Position numbers and translations under genes: made by a program. From Bacteroidales bacterium KA00344 (GTDB lineage: Bacteria > Bacteroidota > Bacteroidia > Bacteroidales > Bacteroidaceae): a stretch of DNA of 64,000 nt. Numbering within the stretch: the first letter of the stretch is position 1; each line of letters starts with the position of its first letter. Where the stretch lies: positions 43,418-107,417 of the forward strand of contig KQ959474.1 in the NCBI GenBank assembly GCA_001552765.1. Reading direction: 5' to 3'. Below the pieces are notes generated by a model. It saw only the letters and a list, made by a program, of their open reading frames with translations, had not been told where the DNA came from and did not search any database. This document shows positions 34,759 through 42,976 of the stretch, piece after piece.

Positions 34759-35616
34759 TTATTTTACTTCCTCTACATCATCCAATGTACGGATGATGAT
34801 TTCCCATGTGTTGTTGAAACGCTTCATGATACCCGTCACGTTCACCTTGCCGGTAGGCAGTGGATTGGCGGCGAATTTAGCGAAGTTGCTGGTGTAAAGC
34901 ATTATCAACTTGCTGTTGTACTCGTTGAAATAAACCTGCTTCGAGCCCGGGCCTCCGCCTGCGTACGCGTAAGTGGCTTTGCCGTCAGCACTCTTGAAGC
35001 TCACGTTTTTCAGTGTGACGAGCTTCCCATCGTACACATTACCATACTTACTGATGGTCATGCTCTCGTCAAACACAATAGGCTCTATAATCTTATTGGT
35101 GCCTGTAGCCTTGAAATGCTGTGCCCACATAAAGCGGGTCATGCGGCTCACGTAGGTCTGTCCGCGTGAATTGGTATAGGGAGTGCCTATTTCTGCCTGC
35201 TTGCCGTAGTTGCCCACGTAGAGCCCTTTCAGATCCACGACAATCTCTGTGCCTATGGGGAGCTGGCCGTATATGCCACCTTGTGCTATGGCAATGATGA
35301 TGGCTCCGGTGCCATCGTCCACGGCTATCTCGTTGTAGAGATTTCCCTGCACGTCGTTTCCGGTCACGACAGCTTTGATTTGCATGTCTTCCGTGACCTG
35401 CGCGAAAGAGTTGCCGTCGCGATAATCGGTGTTGATGTAGTCCTTGAATTTCGTTTTCAGGTCGGCGATGCTCACAACGTTGGTTTCCTGAATGGCGTTG
35501 TTGCCGATGCCTGCCTGTTCGGGAGTAAGCTCCGGCTCGTCCCAATTGCTGTTCATGCAGGCCATATTGACGCTGCACGCCATGGCCATGATCATGATAT
35601 ATTTCAATGTTTTCAT
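34759..35616 (-). CDS. DUF5689-like OB-fold lipoprotein
   Basis: 285 residues from MKTLKYIMIMAMACSVNMAC. The mature N-terminus has MNSNWDEPE, then a DUF5689-type region: ETNVVSIADLKTKFKDYI, then DMQIKAVVTGNDVQGNLYNE, AVDDGTGAIIIAIAQGG, VDLKGLYVGNYGKQ and late TLKNVSFKSADGKA. In other Bacteroidota this domain accompanies TonB receptors and nucleases. Length and placement match a SusD-like surface partner in this system. The longer frame start (35673) would run into the receptor gene. Confidence 0.78.
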   Translation of the reverse strand: MKTLKYIMIMAMACSVNMACMNSNWDEPELTPEQAGIGNNAIQETNVVSIADLKTKFKDYINTDYRDGNSFAQVTEDMQIKAVVTGNDVQGNLYNEIAVDDGTGAIIIAIAQGGIYGQLPIGTEIVVDLKGLYVGNYGKQAEIGTPYTNSRGQTYVSRMTRFMWAQHFKATGTNKIIEPIVFDESMTISKYGNVYDGKLVTLKNVSFKSADGKATYAYAGGGPGSKQVYFNEYNSKLIMLYTSNFAKFAANPLPTGKVNVTGIMKRFNNTWEIIIRTLDDVEEVK

Positions 35617-35626
35617 AGTGGTTTTG

Positions 35627-38110
35627 TTAGAATTTGTAAGCGATGTTAAGCATGCCATTCGTGCCAAGAGCATAATATTTCTTCGGATTTTTGGAGAAGA
35701 TATACGTGCGGTTGTTGCCTGATGCGCTGTAGTCGGAACGGCTCTGTTCGTATCCTCCGGTCACAATCTTCTGGTTGTTCAGGATATTGGTCACCATGAG
35801 GTTGATGGAGAGGCTGCCATGTTTGAGATAAATGCTCCGGCCGATAGAGCCGTCGAGCATCCAGCCGCCGTGTCCTTTATCTTGTGGTGATACTTCACCG
35901 CCAGTGCGTTCCAATGCGCTCTTGTATCTGTAGTAGGGCGAATAGCTCAGGTAGATGCGGTCATACCAGTTGCCATTGAGGTCGATAAACCATCCGCCTT
36001 GATGATAGCTCATTCCTATTGAGGTCGCCGTGAGTGGCGTACCGTTCTCTCTCATATTCTTCACCAAGGCCACGTCGTCGTTGTATATGCCCTGTGTGGA
36101 GTTCAGGTAGCGCACATTGGCGTCACTCACGTTCTTTGCATCGCTCATCGTTCCGATGAGTTTCAGGTCGAGTGCCGAAGACAATTTGAACTTCAATCCG
36201 GCTTCTATGCCGTAATATTCCTTGGTGAGGTTGCTCAGGGAGTTGTACGAGAAGCTGTTGATGTCGTCAAAATAGAAGCACGTCCACTCCGTCACGTGTG
36301 ACAAATGGTTGTAGTACGCGGTGATGTTGGCGTGCAGCCAGCTGTTGTTCAGTTGATAACCCACCTCGCTTGAGAATATGCGCTCGTTGTAAAGATTGCC
36401 CACAAAGTCGTTGTTCATCTCCGGGGCGTAGAATGCTGTGTATGCTTCCGGGGCGTGCGATTCATAGCCGAGCCCCAGCGTCAGCGTGTTGCCGCGTCCG
36501 AGATTGAAGTCTCCGCTGGCCTTGAGGCCGCCTTCGAGAAATTTGGCCGTCTTGCTCTTGCCGTATGAGTTGTCTGCGAAAAGGCCGTTGCGCATCTTGC
36601 CGTCGCGCTGCATGGTCTTGCCACCCACGCGGGCTGAGACGTTGTAATGCACCAAGCCAAAGTCCTCGCTGTAGCTTGTCCAGAATTGTGCCTTGTTGGT
36701 GATGATGTGGTAATCGTAAGCAAAGCGGTCGCCTTCCTTGACTGTCGCGTTCGGGTTGTTCAAGTCGTATTGCAACTTGTCCGATCCTGCTGCATACCTA
36801 CCCAAGGCGTAGTTGTTGATATTGTGGTAGGAAGCGGCTCCCAACATATCTTCCATGGTTTGATAATGGTTGGCATTGTTGTGCGCCAAGACAAATCCAT
36901 TGTTCCAAACACTGTTCCTCGTTACACGAGAGGAGAGGGTCGAAGAGAGTGTCACGTTGAGCACATCGTTGTGCTTGGCCTGTATGAAGTACATGGCGTC
37001 GGCACCCTGTTTGGCTGCTTGACGGTTGGCGAAAATCAGCTCATCAAAGTTGATTTGGCGTGCCCGTTCGTTACCCATGAGATAATCTCGCGTGAAAATG
37101 AAATCGTCATATCCCTGCCTTGTGTTCGCAGCACTGCCTCCCCAAGGGTTGTAACTGTTGGACGGTAGGCGCTTGTAATAGTCGGGATGTGGGTTTTCAG
37201 CGTTGTTATAGTTAAGTTTTGAACTTGAATACATGCCATATTTGCCAAACAGCGAGGTGGTCAGCCTGCTCTTGTCGCTCATGTCCCAGTCCCATGTCAG
37301 GATCGCCGACGGCGAGAAGTCGTTCACTACTCGGCTGTTGCGTTTCTTGCCATTTTGGTAGCCCCAATATGGGTTGTACTGATAGTTGTTGGCCAGCCAG
37401 TACATCTCGTCCGTCGATGCGCCCTGCGATGCGCGCTCGGTGGGGTTTCCCCATGTGGACAGCGAGATGGAGTGGTGGTCTCCGATGAGTTTCTGGATGC
37501 CAAAGAAATAAGACAGGGCATTGTAGAATGTGCCCGGCACGTAGCCTCGATTGGCCCACCGATAGGTCACGTTGGCAGAGAAAGCCCAGCCGTCATTGGT
37601 CAGTCCGCTGTTGTAGGTGTACATACCTCGCAGCGTGTAGTTGCGGTTGGCGACCGACAAGGTCACGCGGTGTCCTGCCGGCATGGCGGCCGGCCTGAAG
37701 TTATAGTTGTTTGACCCGCCCATGCCCGACATGGCGAAGTTGTTGCTCTCAAAGGGCAACGCCGACTCCATGCCACGCGTTTGCTGATTGAGACCTCCAA
37801 CCAAAGAATAGCGAAACTGTCCCGATTCCATGTCGTTGACAGGAGCACCGTTAATGTAAATCTCGTTGTACTTTTGGTTCAAGGCCCTATACCTGAATCT
37901 CATCGGTGAGAAAAGATAGCCCAGCCCCGACGCGTAGGCGTTCGAGTTGGAATTGACAATGGAAATATTTTGCTCCATGTTGTCGTCCTCGCCCAATTGT
38001 GCTTCGGTAAAAGTGAAAGCCGCCTCACCAACGTTTGTCGAGTCGGTTTGTGCGTAAGCCAATGGGGCGCAGCTTAGGGCCACTATGGCCAAGATAAGCT
38101 TTTTTTGCAT
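35627..38110 (-). CDS. TonB-dependent outer-membrane receptor
   Basis: 827 residues with a Sec signal ending APLAYAQ. A plug-like region (about 40-150: GLGYLFSPMRFRYRALNQ, EIYINGAPVNDMESGQF) precedes a 22-strand-type barrel rich in aromatic strand ends, terminating KKYYALGTNGMLNIAYKF with the expected terminal Phe. The usual carboxypeptidase-like N-terminal domain of SusC proteins is not present. Two OB-fold lipoproteins follow 10 bp downstream in the same direction, and a secreted nuclease gene diverges from it. Import of a nucleic-acid breakdown product is inferred. Confidence 0.85.
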   Translation of the reverse strand: MQKKLILAIVALSCAPLAYAQTDSTNVGEAAFTFTEAQLGEDDNMEQNISIVNSNSNAYASGLGYLFSPMRFRYRALNQKYNEIYINGAPVNDMESGQFRYSLVGGLNQQTRGMESALPFESNNFAMSGMGGSNNYNFRPAAMPAGHRVTLSVANRNYTLRGMYTYNSGLTNDGWAFSANVTYRWANRGYVPGTFYNALSYFFGIQKLIGDHHSISLSTWGNPTERASQGASTDEMYWLANNYQYNPYWGYQNGKKRNSRVVNDFSPSAILTWDWDMSDKSRLTTSLFGKYGMYSSSKLNYNNAENPHPDYYKRLPSNSYNPWGGSAANTRQGYDDFIFTRDYLMGNERARQINFDELIFANRQAAKQGADAMYFIQAKHNDVLNVTLSSTLSSRVTRNSVWNNGFVLAHNNANHYQTMEDMLGAASYHNINNYALGRYAAGSDKLQYDLNNPNATVKEGDRFAYDYHIITNKAQFWTSYSEDFGLVHYNVSARVGGKTMQRDGKMRNGLFADNSYGKSKTAKFLEGGLKASGDFNLGRGNTLTLGLGYESHAPEAYTAFYAPEMNNDFVGNLYNERIFSSEVGYQLNNSWLHANITAYYNHLSHVTEWTCFYFDDINSFSYNSLSNLTKEYYGIEAGLKFKLSSALDLKLIGTMSDAKNVSDANVRYLNSTQGIYNDDVALVKNMRENGTPLTATSIGMSYHQGGWFIDLNGNWYDRIYLSYSPYYRYKSALERTGGEVSPQDKGHGGWMLDGSIGRSIYLKHGSLSINLMVTNILNNQKIVTGGYEQSRSDYSASGNNRTYIFSKNPKKYYALGTNGMLNIAYKF

Positions 38111-38254
38111 AATAATGTGATTAGTATTTGTATTATGGTTACAAAATAACTAAATATATTTTAGATAGGTGCATATTTTCTGATAAATTTTTAGTAAAAG
38201 TTGCCCTTTCTCGGATTTTATTACGATATTTGCAGCAAATATTAATCGTAACTG

Positions 38255-39304
38255 ATGAAACACAAAATTTTGTTTATCGCATTGATGTTGGCTGTCGTTT
38301 TGCCGGCATCAGCACAGAAGAGGTATTCTGTTTATGCAGTTGGTTTTTACAATTTAGAGAACCTTTTTGACACGTGTCATGACGAAGGGAAGAGAGATTT
38401 TGACTTTCTCCCCACAGGGTCATATCGTTGGAACGGCCTGAAATACGGTCGCAAGCTCCATAACATGGCCCGCGCGCTGAGCGACATGGGCACAAACGTG
38501 CTGCCGGGTGTGGGCTGTGCCGTTATCGGTCTGTCCGAAGTGGAGAACGACAAAGCCCTGACCGATCTTTGTGCCCAGCCGGCACTCAAGGCTCGCGGCT
38601 ACCAATTCTGTCATGTCGAGGGTCCCGACAGGCGCGGTATAGACTGTGCCCTGCTCTATAATCCGACCCTTTTCAAGGTAAAAAACGTCAAGTTGGTGCC
38701 TTACGTACCATCCGCCAAGCAAGACAGTAGTTTCAAGACGCGTGGTTTTCTCACCGTGAGCGGCGAGATGGCGGGCGAGCCTGTGGCTTTCATCGTGTGC
38801 CACCTGCCCAGTCGTTTCAGCGGATCTTACTATCGTGAGGTGGGTGCTGCGCAGGCCAAGGCAGTCAAAGACTCGTTGCTCCGCGACAACAAGCACTGCA
38901 AAGTGTTTGTCATGGGCGACATGAACGATGACCCCACCAACAAGAGTATGTATGAGGCGCTTGGTGGCAAGGAAGAAATTGATAAGGTAGGCACAGACGA
39001 TATGTACAACCCTTGGTACAACATCCTCGTCAAACAGGGCACCGGCACACTGATGTATCAAGGTCGCTGGAATTTGTTCGACCAGATTTTGATGACGCCA
39101 AACCTGCTTAATCCTAAGGGTAGCAAGGACTATCGGACCCTTAAATACTGGAAAAACGAGATACAGCGTATGCCCTATCTGTTCCAGACGGAGGGCAAAT
39201 ACAAAGGCTCGCCCAAGCGTACCACGGCCGGGGGCGTATGGCTGGATGGTTTCTCCGACCACTTACCGGTATGCGTCTATTTAGTCAAGGAGCAAAAAAA
39301 ATAA
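38255..39304 (+). CDS. Secreted endonuclease/exonuclease/phosphatase family protein
   Basis: 349 residues with a Sec signal (MKHKILFIALMLAVVLPASA, cleavage before QKRY). EEP-fold catalytic motifs are present: VGFYNLENLFD, IGLSEVEN (Mg2+ Glu), GIDCALLYN, VCHLPSR, FVMGDMNDDP and the C-terminal SDHLPVCV (catalytic Asp-His). It could be a nuclease or a phosphatase; the neighbours favour nucleic-acid cleavage. It is divergent from the TonB receptor gene, with 144 bp between the start codons. Confidence 0.88.
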   Translation: MKHKILFIALMLAVVLPASAQKRYSVYAVGFYNLENLFDTCHDEGKRDFDFLPTGSYRWNGLKYGRKLHNMARALSDMGTNVLPGVGCAVIGLSEVENDKALTDLCAQPALKARGYQFCHVEGPDRRGIDCALLYNPTLFKVKNVKLVPYVPSAKQDSSFKTRGFLTVSGEMAGEPVAFIVCHLPSRFSGSYYREVGAAQAKAVKDSLLRDNKHCKVFVMGDMNDDPTNKSMYEALGGKEEIDKVGTDDMYNPWYNILVKQGTGTLMYQGRWNLFDQILMTPNLLNPKGSKDYRTLKYWKNEIQRMPYLFQTEGKYKGSPKRTTAGGVWLDGFSDHLPVCVYLVKEQKK

Positions 39305-39410
39305 CACTCCATGCGCGTGTATTTGGCATGTGGAGTGGCAAGGTGCGCTCTGCTGACAACCGGAAAGCACGTGCGTTGAAATCCAAATATTGATATCAGT
39401 AACTAAAGAT

Positions 39411-40034
39411 ATGTCCGAATCGGAACAAGATTTGGCACGAAGAGAAGGACGGGGTGGCGTAGAAGTCCACCCCTTCGTTCCATTTTTACCACCCAATGCC
39501 AAGCTCCTCATGCTCGGTACGTTCCCCCCTGCGCCCAAGCGATGGTGCATGCCTTGGTATTATCCCAACTTCACTAACGATATGTGGCGCATTTTCGGCA
39601 TCTGCTTTTTTGATGACAAGATGCATTTCGTGGATTCGGAGAACAAAACTTATCGTTTGGAAGCCTTGAAAAAGTTTCTTGAACGCACGGGCGTAGCGTT
39701 GTTCGACACCTGCCTGCGCATACACCGCACAACGGGAACGGCCTCTGATAAAGACCTTGAGGTGATAGAGCAGGCCGACCTTGACGGTATGCTTCGTGTT
39801 TTGCCGGAGTGTCGCGCGGTGGTGGCCGCCGGCCAACTGGCCACGAACATCTTTACCAAACACTACGGCATTGACGCGCGGAAGATGAAGATGGGCGAAC
39901 ACTGCGACTTCCAATTCGAAGGGCGTACCATCAGTCTCTACCGTGAGCCGAGTTCATCGCGAGCCTATCCCATGAAAGTAGAAGAAAAGGCGACATATTA
40001 TGCCAAGATGTTTCAAGATATAGGACTATTATAG
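39411..40034 (+). CDS. Uracil-DNA-glycosylase-superfamily (Mug/TDG-like) protein
   Basis: 207 residues from MSESEQDLARREG. The superfamily motifs are MLGTFPPAPKRWCMPWYYPN (active-site motif A region), VALFDTCLRIHRTTGTASD, and VVAAGQLATNIF. The final SLYREPSSSRAYPMKVEEKA carries the conserved Ser-Pro/Ser-Arg block. It should remove mismatched or deaminated bases, but Cys in the active-site loop is unusual and the substrate is uncertain. A TTG start 21 bp earlier is also open. It lies just before udk in the same direction. Confidence 0.75.
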   Translation: MSESEQDLARREGRGGVEVHPFVPFLPPNAKLLMLGTFPPAPKRWCMPWYYPNFTNDMWRIFGICFFDDKMHFVDSENKTYRLEALKKFLERTGVALFDTCLRIHRTTGTASDKDLEVIEQADLDGMLRVLPECRAVVAAGQLATNIFTKHYGIDARKMKMGEHCDFQFEGRTISLYREPSSSRAYPMKVEEKATYYAKMFQDIGLL

Positions 40035-40054
40035 CCAGAAGTTCAGAACATTAT

Positions 40055-40118
40055 TTAATTACATTCTTCACTCTCCATTCTTTATTCTTCACTCTCCACT
40101 TTTCACTCTTCACTCATA
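40055..40118 (+). repeat. Third pyrimidine-rich TTCACTC tract
   Basis: Imperfect repeats of ATTCTTCACTCTCCA and TTCACTC just before the udk start. The ATG of udk follows within 7 bp, so the tract could form the udk leader. Confidence 0.6.
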
Positions 40119-40124
40119 TAAGGT

Positions 40125-40766
40125 ATGTTAAAATCAAAGGACAATAAAATAACGATTATTGGTATTGCCGGAGGAACTGGCTCAGGCAAAACTACAGTGG
40201 TCAACAAGATAGTAGAAGCATTACCGCCAGACCATGTGGTTGTGGTGCCGCTCGATTCCTATTATAATGATACTACGGAACTGACCGATGAGGAGCGCAA
40301 GGCCATCAATTTTGACCATCCCGACGCGTTCGACTGGAAGTTGCTCTTCAAGCACGTTAATGAGCTGCGCAAGGGGCATGCCGTAGAGCAGCCCACCTAT
40401 AGCTATCTCATCAGCAACCGACTGCCGGAGACAGTACACGTTGAGCCGAAGCCGGTCATCATCATCGAGGGCATCATGACGCTCATTGATAAAAAGCTGC
40501 GCGACCTCATGGACCTTAAAATATTCGTGGATACCGACTCTGATGAGCGACTCATTCGCAACATTCAGCGCGACACCATCGACCGAGGCCGAACGGTATC
40601 GATGGTGGTGGAACGTTACCTCAAGGTGTTGAAACCCATGCACGAGCAGTTTATCGAGCCCACCAAGCGCTATGCCGACCTCATCATACCGCAGGGAGGG
40701 GAGAATCTCAAGGGAATCGGTATTCTGTGTAAATACATCGAAGGTTTGGTGTATGAGGACAAATAG
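40125..40766 (+). CDS. udk: Uridine kinase
   Basis: 213 residues. P-loop GIAGGTGSGKTTVV; substrate loop PLDSYYNDTTELTDEERKAI and FDHPDAFDW; lid VDTDSDERLIRNIQRDTIDRG. It phosphorylates uridine and cytidine to UMP and CMP for salvage. Placed beside the nuclease/receptor genes, it would recover nucleosides set free from imported nucleic acid. Confidence 0.94.
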   Translation: MLKSKDNKITIIGIAGGTGSGKTTVVNKIVEALPPDHVVVVPLDSYYNDTTELTDEERKAINFDHPDAFDWKLLFKHVNELRKGHAVEQPTYSYLISNRLPETVHVEPKPVIIIEGIMTLIDKKLRDLMDLKIFVDTDSDERLIRNIQRDTIDRGRTVSMVVERYLKVLKPMHEQFIEPTKRYADLIIPQGGENLKGIGILCKYIEGLVYEDK

Positions 40767-40843
40767 CACACACAACATCGATTGTTGATGGGCTAATCTC
40801 ATGTTGGCTTTGCTCCATTCATTTTCCTGTATATGTAATTTTT

Positions 40844-41227
40844 GATTACCGTTTTTCGGTGATTTTTTTCGGAGCATCCAGCGCAAAAAGAGCTATGTTT
40901 TCGTCTTCAAAAACCGCCCGCATGGCATAAAAACAGTCCGGAAAGTAGACTTCAAATACTATTATGCTGCGGCGGAGCCTTAATTGTGGCATGGTTAAGC
41001 CTTAGCGATACTGCGATAACGGCTCAAACGTCTTGCGATTAGGCCTTTCCCGCTTTGCCATTCGATACTCAATCGCAGTCCTTAGAATTTAGGCCGAGAG
41101 GGCGTTATTGCGAACTATTTGATTATCAGTGTTTTATAATATGGCTGAATTTTGCGAAATTCAGGCAAACATCAAATTGTTTTTTGAATACGCCAAGCAT
41201 ACAAGGGTGTTTGTAAAGGAAAATCGC
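40844..41227 (+). repeat. Dispersed intergenic element, copy C
   Basis: Left block at 40845-40900 (ACCGTTTTTCGGT hairpin, GCATCCAGCGCAAAAAG, GCTATG). Four 22-bp units at 40975-40996, 40997-41018, 41019-41040 and 41041-41062, with a weak further one at 40953-40974. ATACTCAATCGCAG then follows. The right block has GCGAAATTC and ACAAGGGTGTTTGTAAAG. GCATCC lies 101 bp before the array, exactly one unit more than in copies A and B. It lies between udk and the DUF308 gene. Confidence 0.85.
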
Positions 41228-41380
41228 ACTTTGCAATCTCTTATTTTGTATCGGTTTTAGTGATTTTAGTGAAACGCATCCGTTGTCTGTGTTTTGTTAT
41301 TGTCTTGCTACTGTTATTATCCTGTAACGGTGCAGGCTGCGTATAAATCCTTGCGGCTTGGATGAACACGGGCAAAAAAA

Positions 41381-41411
41381 CATCCGACAAACGGAGTGCA
41401 TTTGTCGGATG
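41381..41411 (-). terminator. Intrinsic terminator of the DUF308 gene
   Basis: On the minus strand a perfect 11-bp stem (CATCCGACAAA arm) with a 9-nt loop is followed by TTTTTTTG. It lies 39 bp after the stop. Confidence 0.9.
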
Positions 41412-41449
41412 AAGTATCAATTTAAAAAGGTATTGTGTTGTCTTTTGGA

Positions 41450-42142
41450 CTATTCTGTAAGCTCAGATGAGTTGTTGTTGTCTGCTTGTTCAGTGCTATC
41501 GTCCATTTCGGGCAGCTCTGCCATAGGTTCAAGAGGCTGTTCAATGGGTTGCTCAAGTGGAGCGTGAGTCTTCTCGTAGGCTTTTCTACATTGATTCACC
41601 TTGATGGCATTGATGAGGTCTACCACTCCATAAACCATCATGCACCAGCCGATTATGAATAGCGGTGCGGTAGCAATGAGGTCAGGTTTGATAATGGCCA
41701 ACAGGCCCACAAGGAAAATAATGGTTGGGAAGAGCCACCATACCAAACCTATGTGGGCGAATTTCTTAGCCGAAGCAAGGTTGAAAAACTGATTCAGCGC
41801 GCCAAGGATGAGAACGGCCGCTAAGACATACATGAGCCCGTGGATAAACAGGTTGGGAGCCAAGGCGAGTATTCCTCCCAACACTATGCTTCCGATTCCT
41901 ACAATGGGGAAAGCGGATGCAGATGGAGCAATGGGGTTGCCTTGTGCATCGTATAACTGCACCTTGCTACTCTTGCTTTTGGCAGAGAAATAGACGATGC
42001 AGCTGATGGCACCGGAGAGTAGGAAAAGCACGCCTATGATAATGGTGAGCCAAGTCATGGTCTCTTCACGATATTTGATGAGAAGTGCACCTATGACAAT
42101 GGCACAGATGGCGCGGAATATACTGCTTTGCATTATTTTCAT
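41450..42142 (-). CDS. DUF308/HdeD-like membrane protein
   Basis: 230 residues from MKIMQSSIFRAICAIVIGAL. Six hydrophobic segments span about 10-190, in the paired pattern of the DUF308/HdeD family (FLLSGAISCIVYF, then PNLFIHGLMYVLAAVLIL, ATAPLFIIGWCMMVYG). The C-terminal tail is Glu/Pro-rich with EQPIEQPLEPMAELPEMDDS. Function unknown; HdeD proteins are linked to acid stress. The start is placed downstream of the promoter; a start at 42184 would overlap the -7 box. Confidence 0.78.
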   Translation of the reverse strand: MKIMQSSIFRAICAIVIGALLIKYREETMTWLTIIIGVLFLLSGAISCIVYFSAKSKSSKVQLYDAQGNPIAPSASAFPIVGIGSIVLGGILALAPNLFIHGLMYVLAAVLILGALNQFFNLASAKKFAHIGLVWWLFPTIIFLVGLLAIIKPDLIATAPLFIIGWCMMVYGVVDLINAIKVNQCRKAYEKTHAPLEQPIEQPLEPMAELPEMDDSTEQADNNNSSELTE

Positions 42143-42181
42143 GTCTAACTTTTTTAGTTGGAGAAACAGTTGCTTGTTTTG

Positions 42182-42212
42182 CAAAGTTAGGTTAAGTTTT
42201 TGAAAAAAGCAA
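42182..42212 (-). promoter_or_regulatory. Promoter of the DUF308 gene
   Basis: On the minus strand TTG (42212-42210), 20 bp, TAACTTTG (42189-42182), 39 bp before the ATG. Confidence 0.65.
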
Positions 42213-42234
42213 GGCTGTGCTCATATTTGTTTTG

Positions 42235-42242
42235 TATTTTTG
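42235..42242 (+). promoter_or_regulatory. -7 box of the histidine phosphatase gene
   Basis: TATTTTTG, 30 bp before the ATG at 42273; no clear -33 partner. It diverges from the DUF308 promoter. Confidence 0.5.
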
Positions 42243-42272
42243 CAGTCGGCTTAATCAAATAGAACAGCAAGG

Positions 42273-42779
42273 ATGACCACATTATATTTAGTTCGGCACG
42301 GTGAGACGGTGGGCAACAAGTCCCAGATATTGCAGGGACAGACGCCGGGTGAGCTCAATGAGCTTGGGCGTAAACAGGCGCGCGAGGTGATGGAGAAGAT
42401 GCGACATGAGCATATTGACGTTTTCGTGTCGAGCGATTTACGCCGATCGATGCAGACTTGTGAGATTATTGCCGAGCCGCACGGTGGGGAAGTGATAACG
42501 TCGGTGTTGCTTCGCGAGCGCGATTGGGGAGGCTTTACCGGGAAATTTATTCCGGACCTGCAGGATGCCGAGTGGCCGGACGATATTGAAACACTGGAAC
42601 AGATGTTGAGCAGGGCCCGCAACTTCATGACATGGTTGAGAGTCAGCTATCCCGAACAGACTGTTCTGGCCGTTGGGCATGGCATTATCAACAAAGCTAT
42701 TCAGAGTGTGTATTACAACAAGCCCATGAACAAGATACACAAGATGGGGAATGCGGAGATACGGGTGCTGCTATTGTAG
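42273..42779 (+). CDS. Histidine phosphatase family protein (phosphoglycerate-mutase-like)
   Basis: 168 residues. The catalytic RHG is in LVRHGETVGNKSQILQGQ. The second family blocks are FVSSDLRRSMQTCEII, LRERDWGGFTGK (proton-donor Glu region) and VLAVGHGIINKAI (second His). The short length suits a small phosphatase such as an alpha-ribazole or phosphosugar phosphatase; the substrate is not determinable. The following gap to 42976 holds only a weak GCCGCACGGA/TCCATGCGGC hairpin. Confidence 0.87.
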   Translation: MTTLYLVRHGETVGNKSQILQGQTPGELNELGRKQAREVMEKMRHEHIDVFVSSDLRRSMQTCEIIAEPHGGEVITSVLLRERDWGGFTGKFIPDLQDAEWPDDIETLEQMLSRARNFMTWLRVSYPEQTVLAVGHGIINKAIQSVYYNKPMNKIHKMGNAEIRVLLL

Positions 42780-42976
42780 ACTGGTAAATTCGGAGCTTCC
42801 CCCGCGAATGACGCAAAAGAATTAGCCGCACGGAATCATCCATGCGGCCTTTATAATAACTCTCTAATCTGTAATCCCTAAACGATCTTCTTACCTACCT
42901 AATGGTGTTTACCTTTATACAATTTCACTAATACCTTTTTGGTTTATTTTATTGACAACATTTCGTTATTATAGTT

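Noticed and set aside
39305..39338. CACTCC/GGAGTG hairpin after the EEP nuclease gene as terminator
   Set aside because: The stem has a bulge and no U-run follows; too weak to list as a terminator.
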